Source: an uncultured Christensenella sp. (GTDB lineage Bacteria > Bacillota > Clostridia > Christensenellales > UBA1242). From it: a DNA stretch of 53,857 bases. The translations under genes were made by a program, and so were the position numbers. Location of the stretch: positions 1-53,857 of the forward strand of contig CASEHF010000003.1 in NCBI GenBank assembly GCA_949287685.1, written 5' to 3'. The notes under the pieces are model-generated. The model did no database searches. It was not told the DNA's origin and saw only the letters and a list, made by a program, of their open reading frames with translations. Positions 26,564 through 35,595 of this stretch are shown here, piece by piece; the stretch's first letter is position 1, and every line of letters starts with the position of its first letter.

Positions 26564-27019
26564 TTAGATTAATATTACTTTCTTTTTTTGTCTCTGTGCA
26601 TATTTTAAAGCCTTGTACACACCACTATTTTCTGTATTTCTTATATAGAATAGAACAATGTCACTATTATCTATCATACTACAATTTCTATAATAAATTT
26701 TAGTATACCAATAATCAAAAGCCAAGGGCAACAATATATAGTCTTCATATTCGTTATAATTTAATTGAGACCTATATTTTGTTAAATATTTTTCATCCTC
26801 CAAACAATATACTCTTTTCAAATAAGTATACACTTTTTTTAACTCCGTTACTATTTTATAACATAAGGAATCAAATTTGCCAAAACCACCAAAATAAAAA
26901 GTGGTTACTTTATGTTTTGTAATTATTTCAACAAAAATTTTTTTTAATTGTATCTCAATATCATAATCGTTGTTACTTATTTCTTTATGACCAAAAACTG
27001 AACATATCTTTTCTTGCAT
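26564..27019 (-). CDS. SLOG-like (DUF1273-type) nucleotide-sensing protein
   Basis: 151 residues with a Rossmann-like pattern: GHKEIS at the N-terminus, a central FYFGGFGKFDSLC, and near the C-terminus MIDNSDIVLFYI, then NSGVYKALKYAQRQKKKVILI. This order (GH, GG-x-G-x-D, SD, SG) is what I know of SLOG/DUF1273-like proteins, which bind nucleotides and appear in phage, defence and conflict contexts. The gene is much more AT-rich than gyrA and gyrB on either side, suggesting transfer. It is divergent from an XRE repressor gene, the usual layout of a small regulated cassette. Confidence 0.65.
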   Translation of the reverse strand: MQEKICSVFGHKEISNNDYDIEIQLKKIFVEIITKHKVTTFYFGGFGKFDSLCYKIVTELKKVYTYLKRVYCLEDEKYLTKYRSQLNYNEYEDYILLPLAFDYWYTKIYYRNCSMIDNSDIVLFYIRNTENSGVYKALKYAQRQKKKVILI

Positions 27020-27130
27020 AATTACACCCCAAAAAGAGTGTACTATATGCTTTATATAAAGTCAAGGATATATCCCCGATTATTTTTTGCCTATAATGGT
27101 ACACTTATCAAAAAAGCAATGAGGGATAAT

Positions 27131-27370
27131 ATGAAAATAAGTGAAGCAATTAGTGATAGAATTTTAGAGTTATGTCGTGAGCGCAACATTACGCCGAATA
27201 AACTCGGTAGGCTCGCAGGTCTCGACCCAAGCACCATAACTTCAATTTTTTACGGTAAGAGCAAGAATCCTGGGATTGTCACCCTCCTATATATCTGCGA
27301 TGGACTCAATATTTCCCTTGCTGAGTTTTTCAACACCGACATATTTAAGTCCAATACCTTTGAGGACTAG
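27131..27370 (+). CDS. XRE-family helix-turn-helix regulator
   Basis: 79 residues, almost entirely one HTH_3 domain: SDRILELCRERNITPNKLGR followed by the recognition region GLDPSTITSIFYGKSKNPG and a C-terminal helix. The ATG at 27131 follows GAGGGAT closely; the open frame extends upstream to 27014, but that part would overlap the divergent promoter, including a TATAAT at 27092-27097. Likely represses itself and the divergent SLOG-like gene (inference from layout). Confidence 0.88.
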   Translation: MKISEAISDRILELCRERNITPNKLGRLAGLDPSTITSIFYGKSKNPGIVTLLYICDGLNISLAEFFNTDIFKSNTFED

Positions 27371-27813
27371 CAAGTAGTCTCGCACGCAGTGCGGCGGGGT
27401 AGCCCCCGCGGGCGATGTTGTGTAATATTGATTCGGGTATGTAGTAGATTTGGATAGATAGTGCCGCAGATACAAAGCACACGGCAGGCAGTGTGTAGGC
27501 ACACACCCGATAGAATATAATAAGGCTAAGCACTTTGAATGATTGCTTGTGATTTGTTTTGGAGTGCTTTAAAGCGGAATAGATCCTTTGTCTGAAGGCG
27601 CTGCGGGTCGACACTCAGGATGACCGATAATTTTAGGTATAGGACAAAGTAGATGGTGCTTTATCTATCCAAATCTAATATGTTAGATACCCGAGCCCGT
27701 GACCTCGATAGATAGTGCGCCAAGTACAAGGCGCGACCCTCATCTCCCCGAAGGCGCATATACAGAAATATGTAACTGAGGGGAATGAGGTGAGCAACGC
27801 AGTAATTGGCGTG
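27371..27813. repeat. interspersed repeat block between the XRE gene and gyrB
   Basis: Contains a module B-like piece (GCAGTGTGTAGGCACACACC, about 27487-27506) and a module A copy (27571-27624: GCGGAATAGATCCTTTGTC through GGGTCGACACTCAGGATGAC). No gene is seen in these 443 bp. A TAGATTTGGATAGATAGTGC segment (~27445) recurs inverted near 27660. Confidence 0.75.
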
Positions 27814-29730
27814 CTAGATATCGAGGTCAGTAACCAAATCATGATTCTCCGCTATAAACTCCCTCCTCAACTCCGGCTGCTCGCCCATTAAGAGGGTAAA
27901 TATCTGGTCCGCCTCAAAGGCATCATCCATAGTTACCTGCAGCATTGTGCGGGTCTCGGGGTTCATAGTGGTTTCCCACAACTGCTCGGCATTCATCTCA
28001 CCTAGACCTTTGTAGCGCTGCACCTCGTAGTTCTTTCTACCAAAACTATCAAGATACATATTCATTTGGTCCTCCTCACCAGTAAAGAAGTATCTGTCGC
28101 CGCTAGGGCGTTTTACGCGATACAAAGGCGGCTGCGCAATGTACACATGGCCGTGCTCAATCAGCGGGCGCATAAAGCGGAAAAAGAATGTAAGCATAAG
28201 AATACGAATGTGGCTACCATCGACATCGGCATCGGTCATACAAATAATTTTGTCGTAGCGGAGTTTTGACTCATCAAACTCGTTACTAATTCCACAGCCA
28301 AAGGCGGTAATCATCGCTTTTATTTCGTTGTTTTCGAGCACTTTGTGAAGTCTGGCTTTCTCGACATTCAAAATTTTACCACGCAGCGGCAAAATCGCCT
28401 GAAATTTGCGGTCGCGCCCTTCTTTTGCGGTACCGCCCGCACTGTCACCCTCGACTAGAAAAATCTCGCACTCGCTGGCGTTTTTGCTGGTGCAGTCGGC
28501 AAGTTTACCCGGTAGCGAGGTGGACTCAAGCACACCTTTTCTACGGGTGAGTTCGCGAGCGGAGCGCGCTGCATCACGGGCGCGCTGAGCGGTCACGCAT
28601 TTTAGCACCAATTCGTGCGCTGGGCTTGGGTTTTCCTCTAAGTACGCACCAAACTCCTCTGCCATCGCCTTTTCGATATAACCGCGCATTTCGGAGTTTC
28701 CGAGTTTTGTTTTTGTCTGTCCCTCGAACTGCGGCTCGGTGAGTTTTACCGAAATAATCGCAGTAATTCCCTCGCGGACATCCTCCCCAGAGAGTTTGTC
28801 TGTTTCTTTTAGAATTTTGTTCTGCACTCCGTAATCGTTTATGATTTTCGTGAGCGCGTTCTTAAACCCGACCAAGTGGGTACCGCCCTCCTCGGTGTTA
28901 ATGTTGTTCGCATACGCGTGGACAACCTCGTTGTAGCCATCGTTATATTGAAAACAAATCTCGACCTGATAGTTGTCTGCCTCTTTGTTGATATAAATCG
29001 GCTTTGGGAAAAGGGTATCTCTGCCTTTGTTTAGCGCCTCGACAAACTCGACAATACCGCCCTCATAGTGGAATGTCTCGCTGCGCTCCTTCCCCTCGCG
29101 CTCATCGGTAAGGGTAATCGATAGCCCTTTGTTTAAAAAGGCAATTTCCTTGAAACGGGTCTTTAGGGTGTCGTAGTTAAACTCGGTAACCTCAAAAATT
29201 TCGGGGTCAGGGACAAAGGTGACTTGTGTGCCAGTCTCGTTTGTGCTGCCTACGACTGTTAGCGGGTTTTGAGGAATACCGCGCTTGTAGTCCTGGTGAT
29301 AAATCTTGCCATTCTGGTAGACATCGACCTCGAGTTCGGTAGACAAGGCGTTTACCACACTAAGTCCCACGCCGTGCAGTCCTCCACTGATTTTGTAGCC
29401 TTTTCCGCCGAACTTTCCGCCAGCGTGTAGTTTTGTTAACACTACCTCTACTGCGGACTTGTGCTCGGTCTTGTGCATACCTGTTGGAATTCCGCGGCCG
29501 TTATCACGCACGCAACAAGCGCCGTTTTTCATCAAAGTAACGGTGATTGTATCGCAGTAGCCCGCGAGCGCCTCATCAATGGAGTTGTCCACAATCTCGA
29601 TAATCAAGTGTTGCAGCCCGCGCTCATCTGTGCTACCGATGTACATACCTGGGCGTTTTCTAACAGGGTCTAGCCCCTCTAAAACTTGAATTGCATCCTC
29701 GGTATATTGTTCTGTAATTTTCTGTGTCAT
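27814..29730 (-). CDS. gyrB: DNA gyrase subunit B
   Basis: ATPase subunit of gyrase. The GHKL ATP site shows [13 protein letters not shown] and DNGRGIPTG. The TOPRIM domain shows [10 protein letters not shown] and [10 protein letters not shown], with the [12 protein letters not shown] segment between them. The 638 residues match the short Gram-positive form. AGAGG precedes the ATG. Five metallopeptidase-like paralogues lie between it and recF on the same strand (97 bp to the nearest), so it may be co-transcribed with them. Confidence 0.98.
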   Translation of the reverse strand: MTQKITEQYTEDAIQVLEGLDPVRKRPGMYIGSTDERGLQHLIIEIVDNSIDEALAGYCDTITVTLMKNGACCVRDNGRGIPTGMHKTEHKSAVEVVLTKLHAGGKFGGKGYKISGGLHGVGLSVVNALSTELEVDVYQNGKIYHQDYKRGIPQNPLTVVGSTNETGTQVTFVPDPEIFEVTEFNYDTLKTRFKEIAFLNKGLSITLTDEREGKERSETFHYEGGIVEFVEALNKGRDTLFPKPIYINKEADNYQVEICFQYNDGYNEVVHAYANNINTEEGGTHLVGFKNALTKIINDYGVQNKILKETDKLSGEDVREGITAIISVKLTEPQFEGQTKTKLGNSEMRGYIEKAMAEEFGAYLEENPSPAHELVLKCVTAQRARDAARSARELTRRKGVLESTSLPGKLADCTSKNASECEIFLVEGDSAGGTAKEGRDRKFQAILPLRGKILNVEKARLHKVLENNEIKAMITAFGCGISNEFDESKLRYDKIICMTDADVDGSHIRILMLTFFFRFMRPLIEHGHVYIAQPPLYRVKRPSGDRYFFTGEEDQMNMYLDSFGRKNYEVQRYKGLGEMNAEQLWETTMNPETRTMLQVTMDDAFEADQIFTLLMGEQPELRREFIAENHDLVTDLDI

Positions 29731-29827
29731 AATAAACCTCTTGTAAAATTTTTTCGTTCGGGCAAAATATAATTAAGTAATACTATCTAGATAAAATATT
29801 GTTTTCGTATTTTTTTAGCGATTTAAA

Positions 29828-30997
29828 TCACCGTTGTAAAATCTCCTCGACATCGCAATGTTTTGGTCCGTATTTTAGAAAGTGCTCGAGCCTCCTTTTC
29901 CATACTTTAGTTAAGTCATACTCGGGCTTGCTAAAAGTCCTCAAGTAGGCGTTTTGCACCTTATTTATATTTTTTAGATTGTATTTAGTATCAAAGTACT
30001 TTTGCATTAATTCATAGGTCGGCTGCCCACTCAACACCACTTTGCGGCAATTTAGATAATGCTGCCTAGTCTCTTTATTTATTCTAACGAGTTGCTGGCT
30101 CAAAAAATAATGGTCGCAAAATTTAATCAAGTCCTTAATTGAGGTTATATGCGCGCTCAAATCAAAGTTTTCGGCATTTATTTCGGGCAAATTTTCTCTG
30201 TTTTCGGGGTTTAGCATCGTAGACAGGTACTTATCTAACAATTCCTTGAACTCTTGTGTCGCTTGACTCGCCCTCGTATCCTCGCCCTCGCCCAAGATGT
30301 GTTCGCGGCGAAGCTGATTGTTACTGACTGCGTTCCACATACCCACCAAATACACGGTCCAATCGTATGCTGTGGGTCTATGTGTAGTAGTCGTGTCGAG
30401 GCGCCCAAATAAATCTGTCGCCCACTCCTCGACCACGCCCTCCTCAATCATCCTCGAGGCAAAATCGTTAGCAAACACCGTGTCAACCGCCACCTTGTCG
30501 CGAAAAAAGTATACACCAGTGTTGCCCAAAACCTCACAAATCGCACTCTCGGGATTTTCAAAGCTAGGAATAGTCTTGTACGGATATGCATCGGCGGAAA
30601 AAGGGAAAAATCGCGCCTTTGCCACCGCGTGGAGCATTTCGTGGACAAAAGTTCGCTTGCGCTTGTACTCAAATGCATCGCCCGAATTACGAGAGGCATC
30701 GGGTGTAATCTCGTGCTCCAAGTACTCACTCCAATTTTCAGGCGGCTCGAGTATAGCATCGTACTCTTTTATATCGATATTGATGCTATTGTACCTCTTT
30801 GCGCCACCGTGCAGATTAAAGCGGGTAATCTCGCCCGAAGCATCCGCATCGAGTATGTTTCGAAAACGAAATTTCGTGCCTGCAATGGTGCTACTCAAAT
30901 ACTCGCGCTCGGTCGGCGCGTATCTTAGCGCATCTAAAAACACCGCATCGGCTAATGGCGCGTATTCGCCAAATCTAGCCAACACCTCTTTATCCAT
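29828..30997 (-). CDS. HExxH metallopeptidase-like paralogue 5 (last before gyrB)
   Basis: 389 residues, no signal peptide or membrane helix, so cytoplasmic. It has FVHEMLHAVA (His119, Glu120, His123), the two zinc ligands and catalytic Glu of zincin peptidases. Sixty-five residues later comes MIEEGVVEEWATD (Glu185/186), which could supply the third ligand as in gluzincins, then the family signature WNAVSNNQLRREH (from Trp221). The C-terminal ~150 residues are helical and basic. A strong AGGAGGGA site precedes the ATG. No named family is recognised. It is one of five homologous tandem genes (29.8-36.6 kb). Confidence 0.8.
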   Translation of the reverse strand: MDKEVLARFGEYAPLADAVFLDALRYAPTEREYLSSTIAGTKFRFRNILDADASGEITRFNLHGGAKRYNSINIDIKEYDAILEPPENWSEYLEHEITPDASRNSGDAFEYKRKRTFVHEMLHAVAKARFFPFSADAYPYKTIPSFENPESAICEVLGNTGVYFFRDKVAVDTVFANDFASRMIEEGVVEEWATDLFGRLDTTTTHRPTAYDWTVYLVGMWNAVSNNQLRREHILGEGEDTRASQATQEFKELLDKYLSTMLNPENRENLPEINAENFDLSAHITSIKDLIKFCDHYFLSQQLVRINKETRQHYLNCRKVVLSGQPTYELMQKYFDTKYNLKNINKVQNAYLRTFSKPEYDLTKVWKRRLEHFLKYGPKHCDVEEILQR

Positions 30998-31128
30998 AGT
31001 CCCTCCTACTATCTAATTTGGTAATCAAGATTATTGAAACGCGGTAATATTCAAAAGTCGTACAGTTTACATAGCGCCACCGCAAACTCACTAAGTGAAT
31101 TAATATGCGGCAGCACCGAATAGCCTCG

Positions 31129-32484
31129 CTATTTTGCCAACACCTCGGGCGCGCTTTTTTGGCTTGCCTCCGCGGGCGCAAACTTGGGGATATCGTACGC
31201 CCTAGATAACTCAGCCAGCCACTGTTCCTCCACATCATCAAAATCGGCAAACTCATATAAATATGATAGCATATTATTAGGGTCGACCGCCTGTTTCCTA
31301 AGGTATAGGTACTTTTTCTGCTGCTCGGGAGTAAAGTCGTGTAGCCAGTAGTAATCATCGAGGTACTCAATCAGCGCGTGCATTCTCTCACCAATGATTT
31401 TTGGGTCAAAGGTCTCAGGCTCGACTAACAGTGGGTTATCATCCTTGTCTGTATAGTCATATGGGTCAATCGCACACACCTCGAGCAAATCTTGGTACCG
31501 CTCCAAAAAGTCATCCGTAGCCCTCGAATTTGGACTCGGCACCCCGTTTACAAAGCGGCGGCGCAACTCGTTGTTTGAGAGCATATTCCACATACCCACC
31601 AAATGCACAAAGGGGCGATAGTCGCTATTTTCCCGCTCCTGGTACTCCATATACTCACGACCGCGATACACGACCCCCAAGTCCTCCGCAATACCCCACG
31701 CGATATCATCGACTATGCTTTCCTCGCACAAATTCCCCGAGGGCGACTCGTAGATAAAATCTACTTTGCCCTGCTCATCTGCCTCGTAGACCTGTACACA
31801 AGCATTGCCGTAGGTCTTTGCTAAAAAGTACTTTTTATAATCGCGAGGGTCCGCATTAATGGACTGCGCACACACATCGAGATAACTCTCGACCTCAGCA
31901 CTCTTAGGCAAGAAAAACACCTGTTTGTTCGCCATCATATGAGTGAGCTCGTGAATGGAGGAAATGCTCTTATTCGATTTCATAAACCTAGCCCACGCGT
32001 AAAAAGGGCTATCCTTTATATCCTCGTAGTATGTTAGCACCGCACGCCCGTTGCTTTCCGCCACGCGCTCGAGGTGATTGTCTATATTCTCGATATCGGC
32101 TCTATCACGATAGTCGAAAAAGTACTCACACGCCCGCGCCGCGACATCCTCATCACTCTCATCGTGTAGCCACTCGCCCGCCTCGTTATACACCCCGCGG
32201 TCGATATAGTCATCTTTACTAATGCGAATACTCCCGCGAATGTGCCTGCCTATTTCTCTGCGGATACAGTACCCATCTAGCCCCAACTCATCTTGCTTTA
32301 CGGAGGCAAACTTCATTTTCGTGTTTTTTAACCTATCGAGCAACTCCGCGCGCATATTGTCCGTACTGACATAATTAAGTATTTCGCGGAAATACGGCTC
32401 GACAATGGGCGCAAAAGGTCCGTACTGGCGCCTCAACCGCCCTTTGTCCGAAAAGAACTTCTTTTCCTCGTAATTTAACTCCAT
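31129..32484 (-). CDS. HExxH metallopeptidase-like paralogue 4, most divergent active member
   Basis: 451 residues, acidic and cytoplasmic in character. The metal motif is SIHELTHMMA (His178, Glu179, His182) instead of HEMLH. The candidate third-ligand segment reads CEESIVDDIAWGI (Glu254/255), about 75 residues on. The family signature is WNMLSNNELRRRF (Trp299). The N-terminus (FFSDKGRLRRQYGPFAPIV) matches paralogues 2 and 3. Extra Asp/Glu/Arg-rich sequence before the motif (about 95-150) makes it longer. AGGAG lies before the ATG, and it begins 12 bp after paralogue 3, so the two are certainly one transcript. Confidence 0.78.
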   Translation of the reverse strand: MELNYEEKKFFSDKGRLRRQYGPFAPIVEPYFREILNYVSTDNMRAELLDRLKNTKMKFASVKQDELGLDGYCIRREIGRHIRGSIRISKDDYIDRGVYNEAGEWLHDESDEDVAARACEYFFDYRDRADIENIDNHLERVAESNGRAVLTYYEDIKDSPFYAWARFMKSNKSISSIHELTHMMANKQVFFLPKSAEVESYLDVCAQSINADPRDYKKYFLAKTYGNACVQVYEADEQGKVDFIYESPSGNLCEESIVDDIAWGIAEDLGVVYRGREYMEYQERENSDYRPFVHLVGMWNMLSNNELRRRFVNGVPSPNSRATDDFLERYQDLLEVCAIDPYDYTDKDDNPLLVEPETFDPKIIGERMHALIEYLDDYYWLHDFTPEQQKKYLYLRKQAVDPNNMLSYLYEFADFDDVEEQWLAELSRAYDIPKFAPAEASQKSAPEVLAK

Positions 32485-32496
32485 TTTTTCTCCTAT

Positions 32497-33906
32497 TTAT
32501 CTATTTTGCTCCCTTTCTGTGGGACTTTTAGCACTACCCTTTAGCCTTGACACAAACTTTGAGACATCGCCTGCGTACCACCGCACAAATTGCCTAGCCT
32601 CGATATCGCCCTTTATCACTCCGCGCCCCTCGCGTGCCATTTGCTTTAGATACCAAATAGTGTCGTATTCCTTGCGTTCGTGATACGGAATTTTTTCCTT
32701 TAGCATTGTCTCAATCTCGCGCGTGACCTTGTCTATGTCGGGCGTTTTTTCTTTGTTGGCATAAATTTTAATTTCTCTAGGTAACGCCCGAGGAGTTTTC
32801 AAATATGCCATCGCCATATCGTACTTTTCACACTCGGCGCGAGTGTGTGCCTTGCGAACAAAATTCGAGTCGCAATACTTAATAATATCTAAGTATTTAT
32901 CGACAATTTTATCAACATCATACACACTATCCCCCCTGAACGCAGGCAACATATAGTAGCATAAATCGAACATTTTACTCTTGAATACTTCGGTCTGCTG
33001 ACTATCAACAGTATCCTCGCACATCCCCGTAATAAACTCACGGCGAAGTTGGTAATTGCTACACAAATTCCAGCAGGTCACTAGCGACACAAAAAACCTA
33101 TACGCCACAATTGACAAGCGCTCCGTGGTCCTCGTGTAGCGGTTATCAATATCCTCGAGAGTAATATCATTTGCCCAATCCTCGACCACGCCCTCCTCAA
33201 TCATTGATGAATATTTGTCGTTTTGTCGATTGCACCCTACTTTATTTAAATCATAGCGCGCAAATGTAATATTACCCGTAACAACATAATAGTACCGCTC
33301 TGACCCCTCGCTTTCATTTTCACTGTTGCTAGTGTCCTCGCTCGCGATTTTTTCCTCGCTTGCGTTTGTGTCTTTACTTTTAGCTATGTTATCGCTTTTG
33401 CTTACGCCTTTGCTCTTGTCTTTGCTGCCGCTTGGACCTGTACTATCGCTCGCAGTATTGCCATCCTGTGGATTCTCGGCGGCAAGTGCGTGCAGCATTT
33501 CATGATAAAAAGCATTACGGCGATAATATTCCTCCATATCCACCCGCATAAGAGTTTGATTGGAAATCTCCCCTCTGTTGAAAAAACCTTCATCCAACAG
33601 CGGTCTAAGAGCACCCCTAATCTCATTAGGGCGCTTTATCAACAATCTAACACCTTTTTGCAAACGATTATTATTCAGCGCACGACTGGTATTGCCATGA
33701 CTCTCTCCATCCTCCGCACGCTCATCCAACTTCGGCTTTGTGCGTACAGTGATATCAGCTAGCCTCTCAAGAACGCCCTCTGCCATTTCGGGCGCCACTG
33801 CCACAACGCGCGCATACACTCTAGGCACATATTTTGCATACATCCCAAAACGCTGCATCAGTTTTGGATTGTTGAAAAATCGTGTTTCTTTTTCGTTAAA
33901 TTCCAT
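32497..33906 (-). CDS. HExxH metallopeptidase-like paralogue 3 with low-complexity insert
   Basis: 469 residues from the ATG at 33906, chosen because AAGGTG precedes it and the sequence there (MEFNEKETRFF) aligns with the paralogues; an in-frame ATG 63 bp upstream does not. The motif is FYHEMLHALA (His135, Glu136, His139). Residues about 145-204 are a Ser/Lys/Asp/Glu-rich insert absent from paralogues 1, 2 and 5. Then come MIEEGVVEDWAND (Glu237/238) and WNLCSNYQLRREF (Trp279). It is closest to paralogue 2, sharing TRTT and LVTCWNLCSNYQLR. A TATAAT (33931-33926, minus strand) suggests an internal promoter for this gene and paralogue 4. Confidence 0.8.
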   Translation of the reverse strand: MEFNEKETRFFNNPKLMQRFGMYAKYVPRVYARVVAVAPEMAEGVLERLADITVRTKPKLDERAEDGESHGNTSRALNNNRLQKGVRLLIKRPNEIRGALRPLLDEGFFNRGEISNQTLMRVDMEEYYRRNAFYHEMLHALAAENPQDGNTASDSTGPSGSKDKSKGVSKSDNIAKSKDTNASEEKIASEDTSNSENESEGSERYYYVVTGNITFARYDLNKVGCNRQNDKYSSMIEEGVVEDWANDITLEDIDNRYTRTTERLSIVAYRFFVSLVTCWNLCSNYQLRREFITGMCEDTVDSQQTEVFKSKMFDLCYYMLPAFRGDSVYDVDKIVDKYLDIIKYCDSNFVRKAHTRAECEKYDMAMAYLKTPRALPREIKIYANKEKTPDIDKVTREIETMLKEKIPYHERKEYDTIWYLKQMAREGRGVIKGDIEARQFVRWYAGDVSKFVSRLKGSAKSPTEREQNR

Positions 33907-34127
33907 TTTACACCTTAAATATACATTATACCTGCAAATTTTATAGGTATAGTCGCTAAATTTAGTCACTTAGTACCGTTAATTGATTGTTTTATGCGTG
34001 AGATTTAGCCTCTATATTGATTTTTAATAGCAAAGGGGCTATCAAAACTATACGCTAGTCCCCCACAAGCACACACTACTATATATTTATTTTATAGAAT
34101 GTGGTTGATACATAAACTAAATATTTG

Positions 34128-35516
34128 CTATCTACTGCGGTCTAAATCATCGGGCGACAACTCGGGCACTTGCTTATTTATATTAGGCTCGATATCAACG
34201 CCGAGTGAGGTGTCTAGTTTATTTAAAAACTCGCAATTTTTATCAGAAGACACTCCAGAGACCCTTATAGGTTCAGCGGGAGTTTTGGACCCCTCTAGGG
34301 TACGCATTACACGCCTACACTTTGCCCCAACCCCCTCGAACGGACTGATATCGCCCTTTAAGTAGCCTTTTGTTAAGAGCGCTTGCTGCTTCGCTCCCTC
34401 GTACATAAGATAACCTAATTGTTGCTTGAGTGGAATTTTTCGCTGTATTTGGACTAGAATATCGCGCTTGAGTATTTTCACATTTTTTGAATCGTTGTTT
34501 TTAAACACAAAGCCAAGCTCATTTACCACAGGCAGCCCCAATTTCGCATAGCGCATACACTCGTTGTACAACTGTGTTTCCTTGTTTGTGTGCTTGCCCT
34601 CGCTAAACTTTTTATCACAGAAATTCAGTAACTCGCTATACCGCTCCGCAATCTCTTTAGAGGAAATTTGGGTAATTTTACTCTCAGGAGGCAAACTATA
34701 GCCGATTGACCCGTAAAAGTCTATCATGAGGCGCTTAAATTCCTCGGTATCGCGGCTCGCCTGACTATCATCGGACTCGCCAGTCATATACTCGTGGCGT
34801 AGTTGGTAATTACTACACAAATTCCAGCAGGTCACTAGCGCCGTAGCCAACGGATATGACACGCTGCGCATATACTGCGTAGTACGCGTAAAAGCATTGT
34901 TTACATCCATTTCGGCAAGTTCGCTAGCCCAGTTCTCAACAATGCCTCCCCTAACCATTCCACTAGCGCAATAAAAACCTCTAATGTGTTCGGGAGTGGT
35001 AAAATCATAGTACGCGCTCACGACATTCCCGACCTTTGTAGGCTTTTTGCCGCTTTCTACCACTTCAGTATTTTCCAAACTGTCTGCAGCGAGCGCATTC
35101 AACATTACTTGATAAAAAAGTTTGCGTTCGTAAAACTGCTGCCTCGCCTCTGCGTATGAGAGCTTCTTTATCTTTGGGTTGTCTAAATACTCATCATCAA
35201 AGAGCGGAGCGAGCATATTCTCGCGCTCCTCAGGCGCAGACATACGCAGTATTATCCCGCGATGAATCCTGTCATTATGCATCGTAGCCAAGGTCTCGCC
35301 CCTGATCCACGCCCCTTGCTGCCCTGTAGCCATCGACTTGTAAGAATGGCGCAGGGTGATATTGTCTAGCCTCTCTAAAACTTTATCCTCCGCCTCTGGT
35401 ACTTGCGCAATAATGCGCGCACAGAGCCCTGGCATATGCTGCGAGTACGGCCCAAAGGTCCTCAGTGCTAGATGATGTTTAAAAAACTTGCTTAGTGCTT
35501 CTTGCTTTGTATTCAT
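34128..35516 (-). CDS. metallopeptidase-like paralogue 2, active site lost
   Basis: 462 residues aligning along its length with paralogue 3, but at the metal site it reads FYQVMLNALA: both histidines and the glutamate are replaced (Gln136, Val137, Asn140). The second site is also changed, from EEG to RGG (MVRGGIVENWASE, ~187-200). The rest is kept: TRTT, then WNLCSNYQLRHEY (Trp231). The frame is open with a GGTAGG site, so it looks like a maintained pseudoenzyme rather than a decayed gene (inference). The C-terminal ~50 residues are a polar, Pro/Ser-rich extension. Confidence 0.8.
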   Translation of the reverse strand: MNTKQEALSKFFKHHLALRTFGPYSQHMPGLCARIIAQVPEAEDKVLERLDNITLRHSYKSMATGQQGAWIRGETLATMHNDRIHRGIILRMSAPEERENMLAPLFDDEYLDNPKIKKLSYAEARQQFYERKLFYQVMLNALAADSLENTEVVESGKKPTKVGNVVSAYYDFTTPEHIRGFYCASGMVRGGIVENWASELAEMDVNNAFTRTTQYMRSVSYPLATALVTCWNLCSNYQLRHEYMTGESDDSQASRDTEEFKRLMIDFYGSIGYSLPPESKITQISSKEIAERYSELLNFCDKKFSEGKHTNKETQLYNECMRYAKLGLPVVNELGFVFKNNDSKNVKILKRDILVQIQRKIPLKQQLGYLMYEGAKQQALLTKGYLKGDISPFEGVGAKCRRVMRTLEGSKTPAEPIRVSGVSSDKNCEFLNKLDTSLGVDIEPNINKQVPELSPDDLDRSR

Positions 35517-35595
35517 AATTAACCTACCTAATATATTTATTTTACTTAATCAATGCCACCTTGTGCTTTTGCGTTGCTTTCAAAGTAGCCACTCT

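Noticed and set aside
30318..31016. Long plus-strand frame opposite a metallopeptidase paralogue
   Set aside because: It is an antisense shadow of a well-supported gene with conserved motifs and ribosome-binding site on the minus strand.
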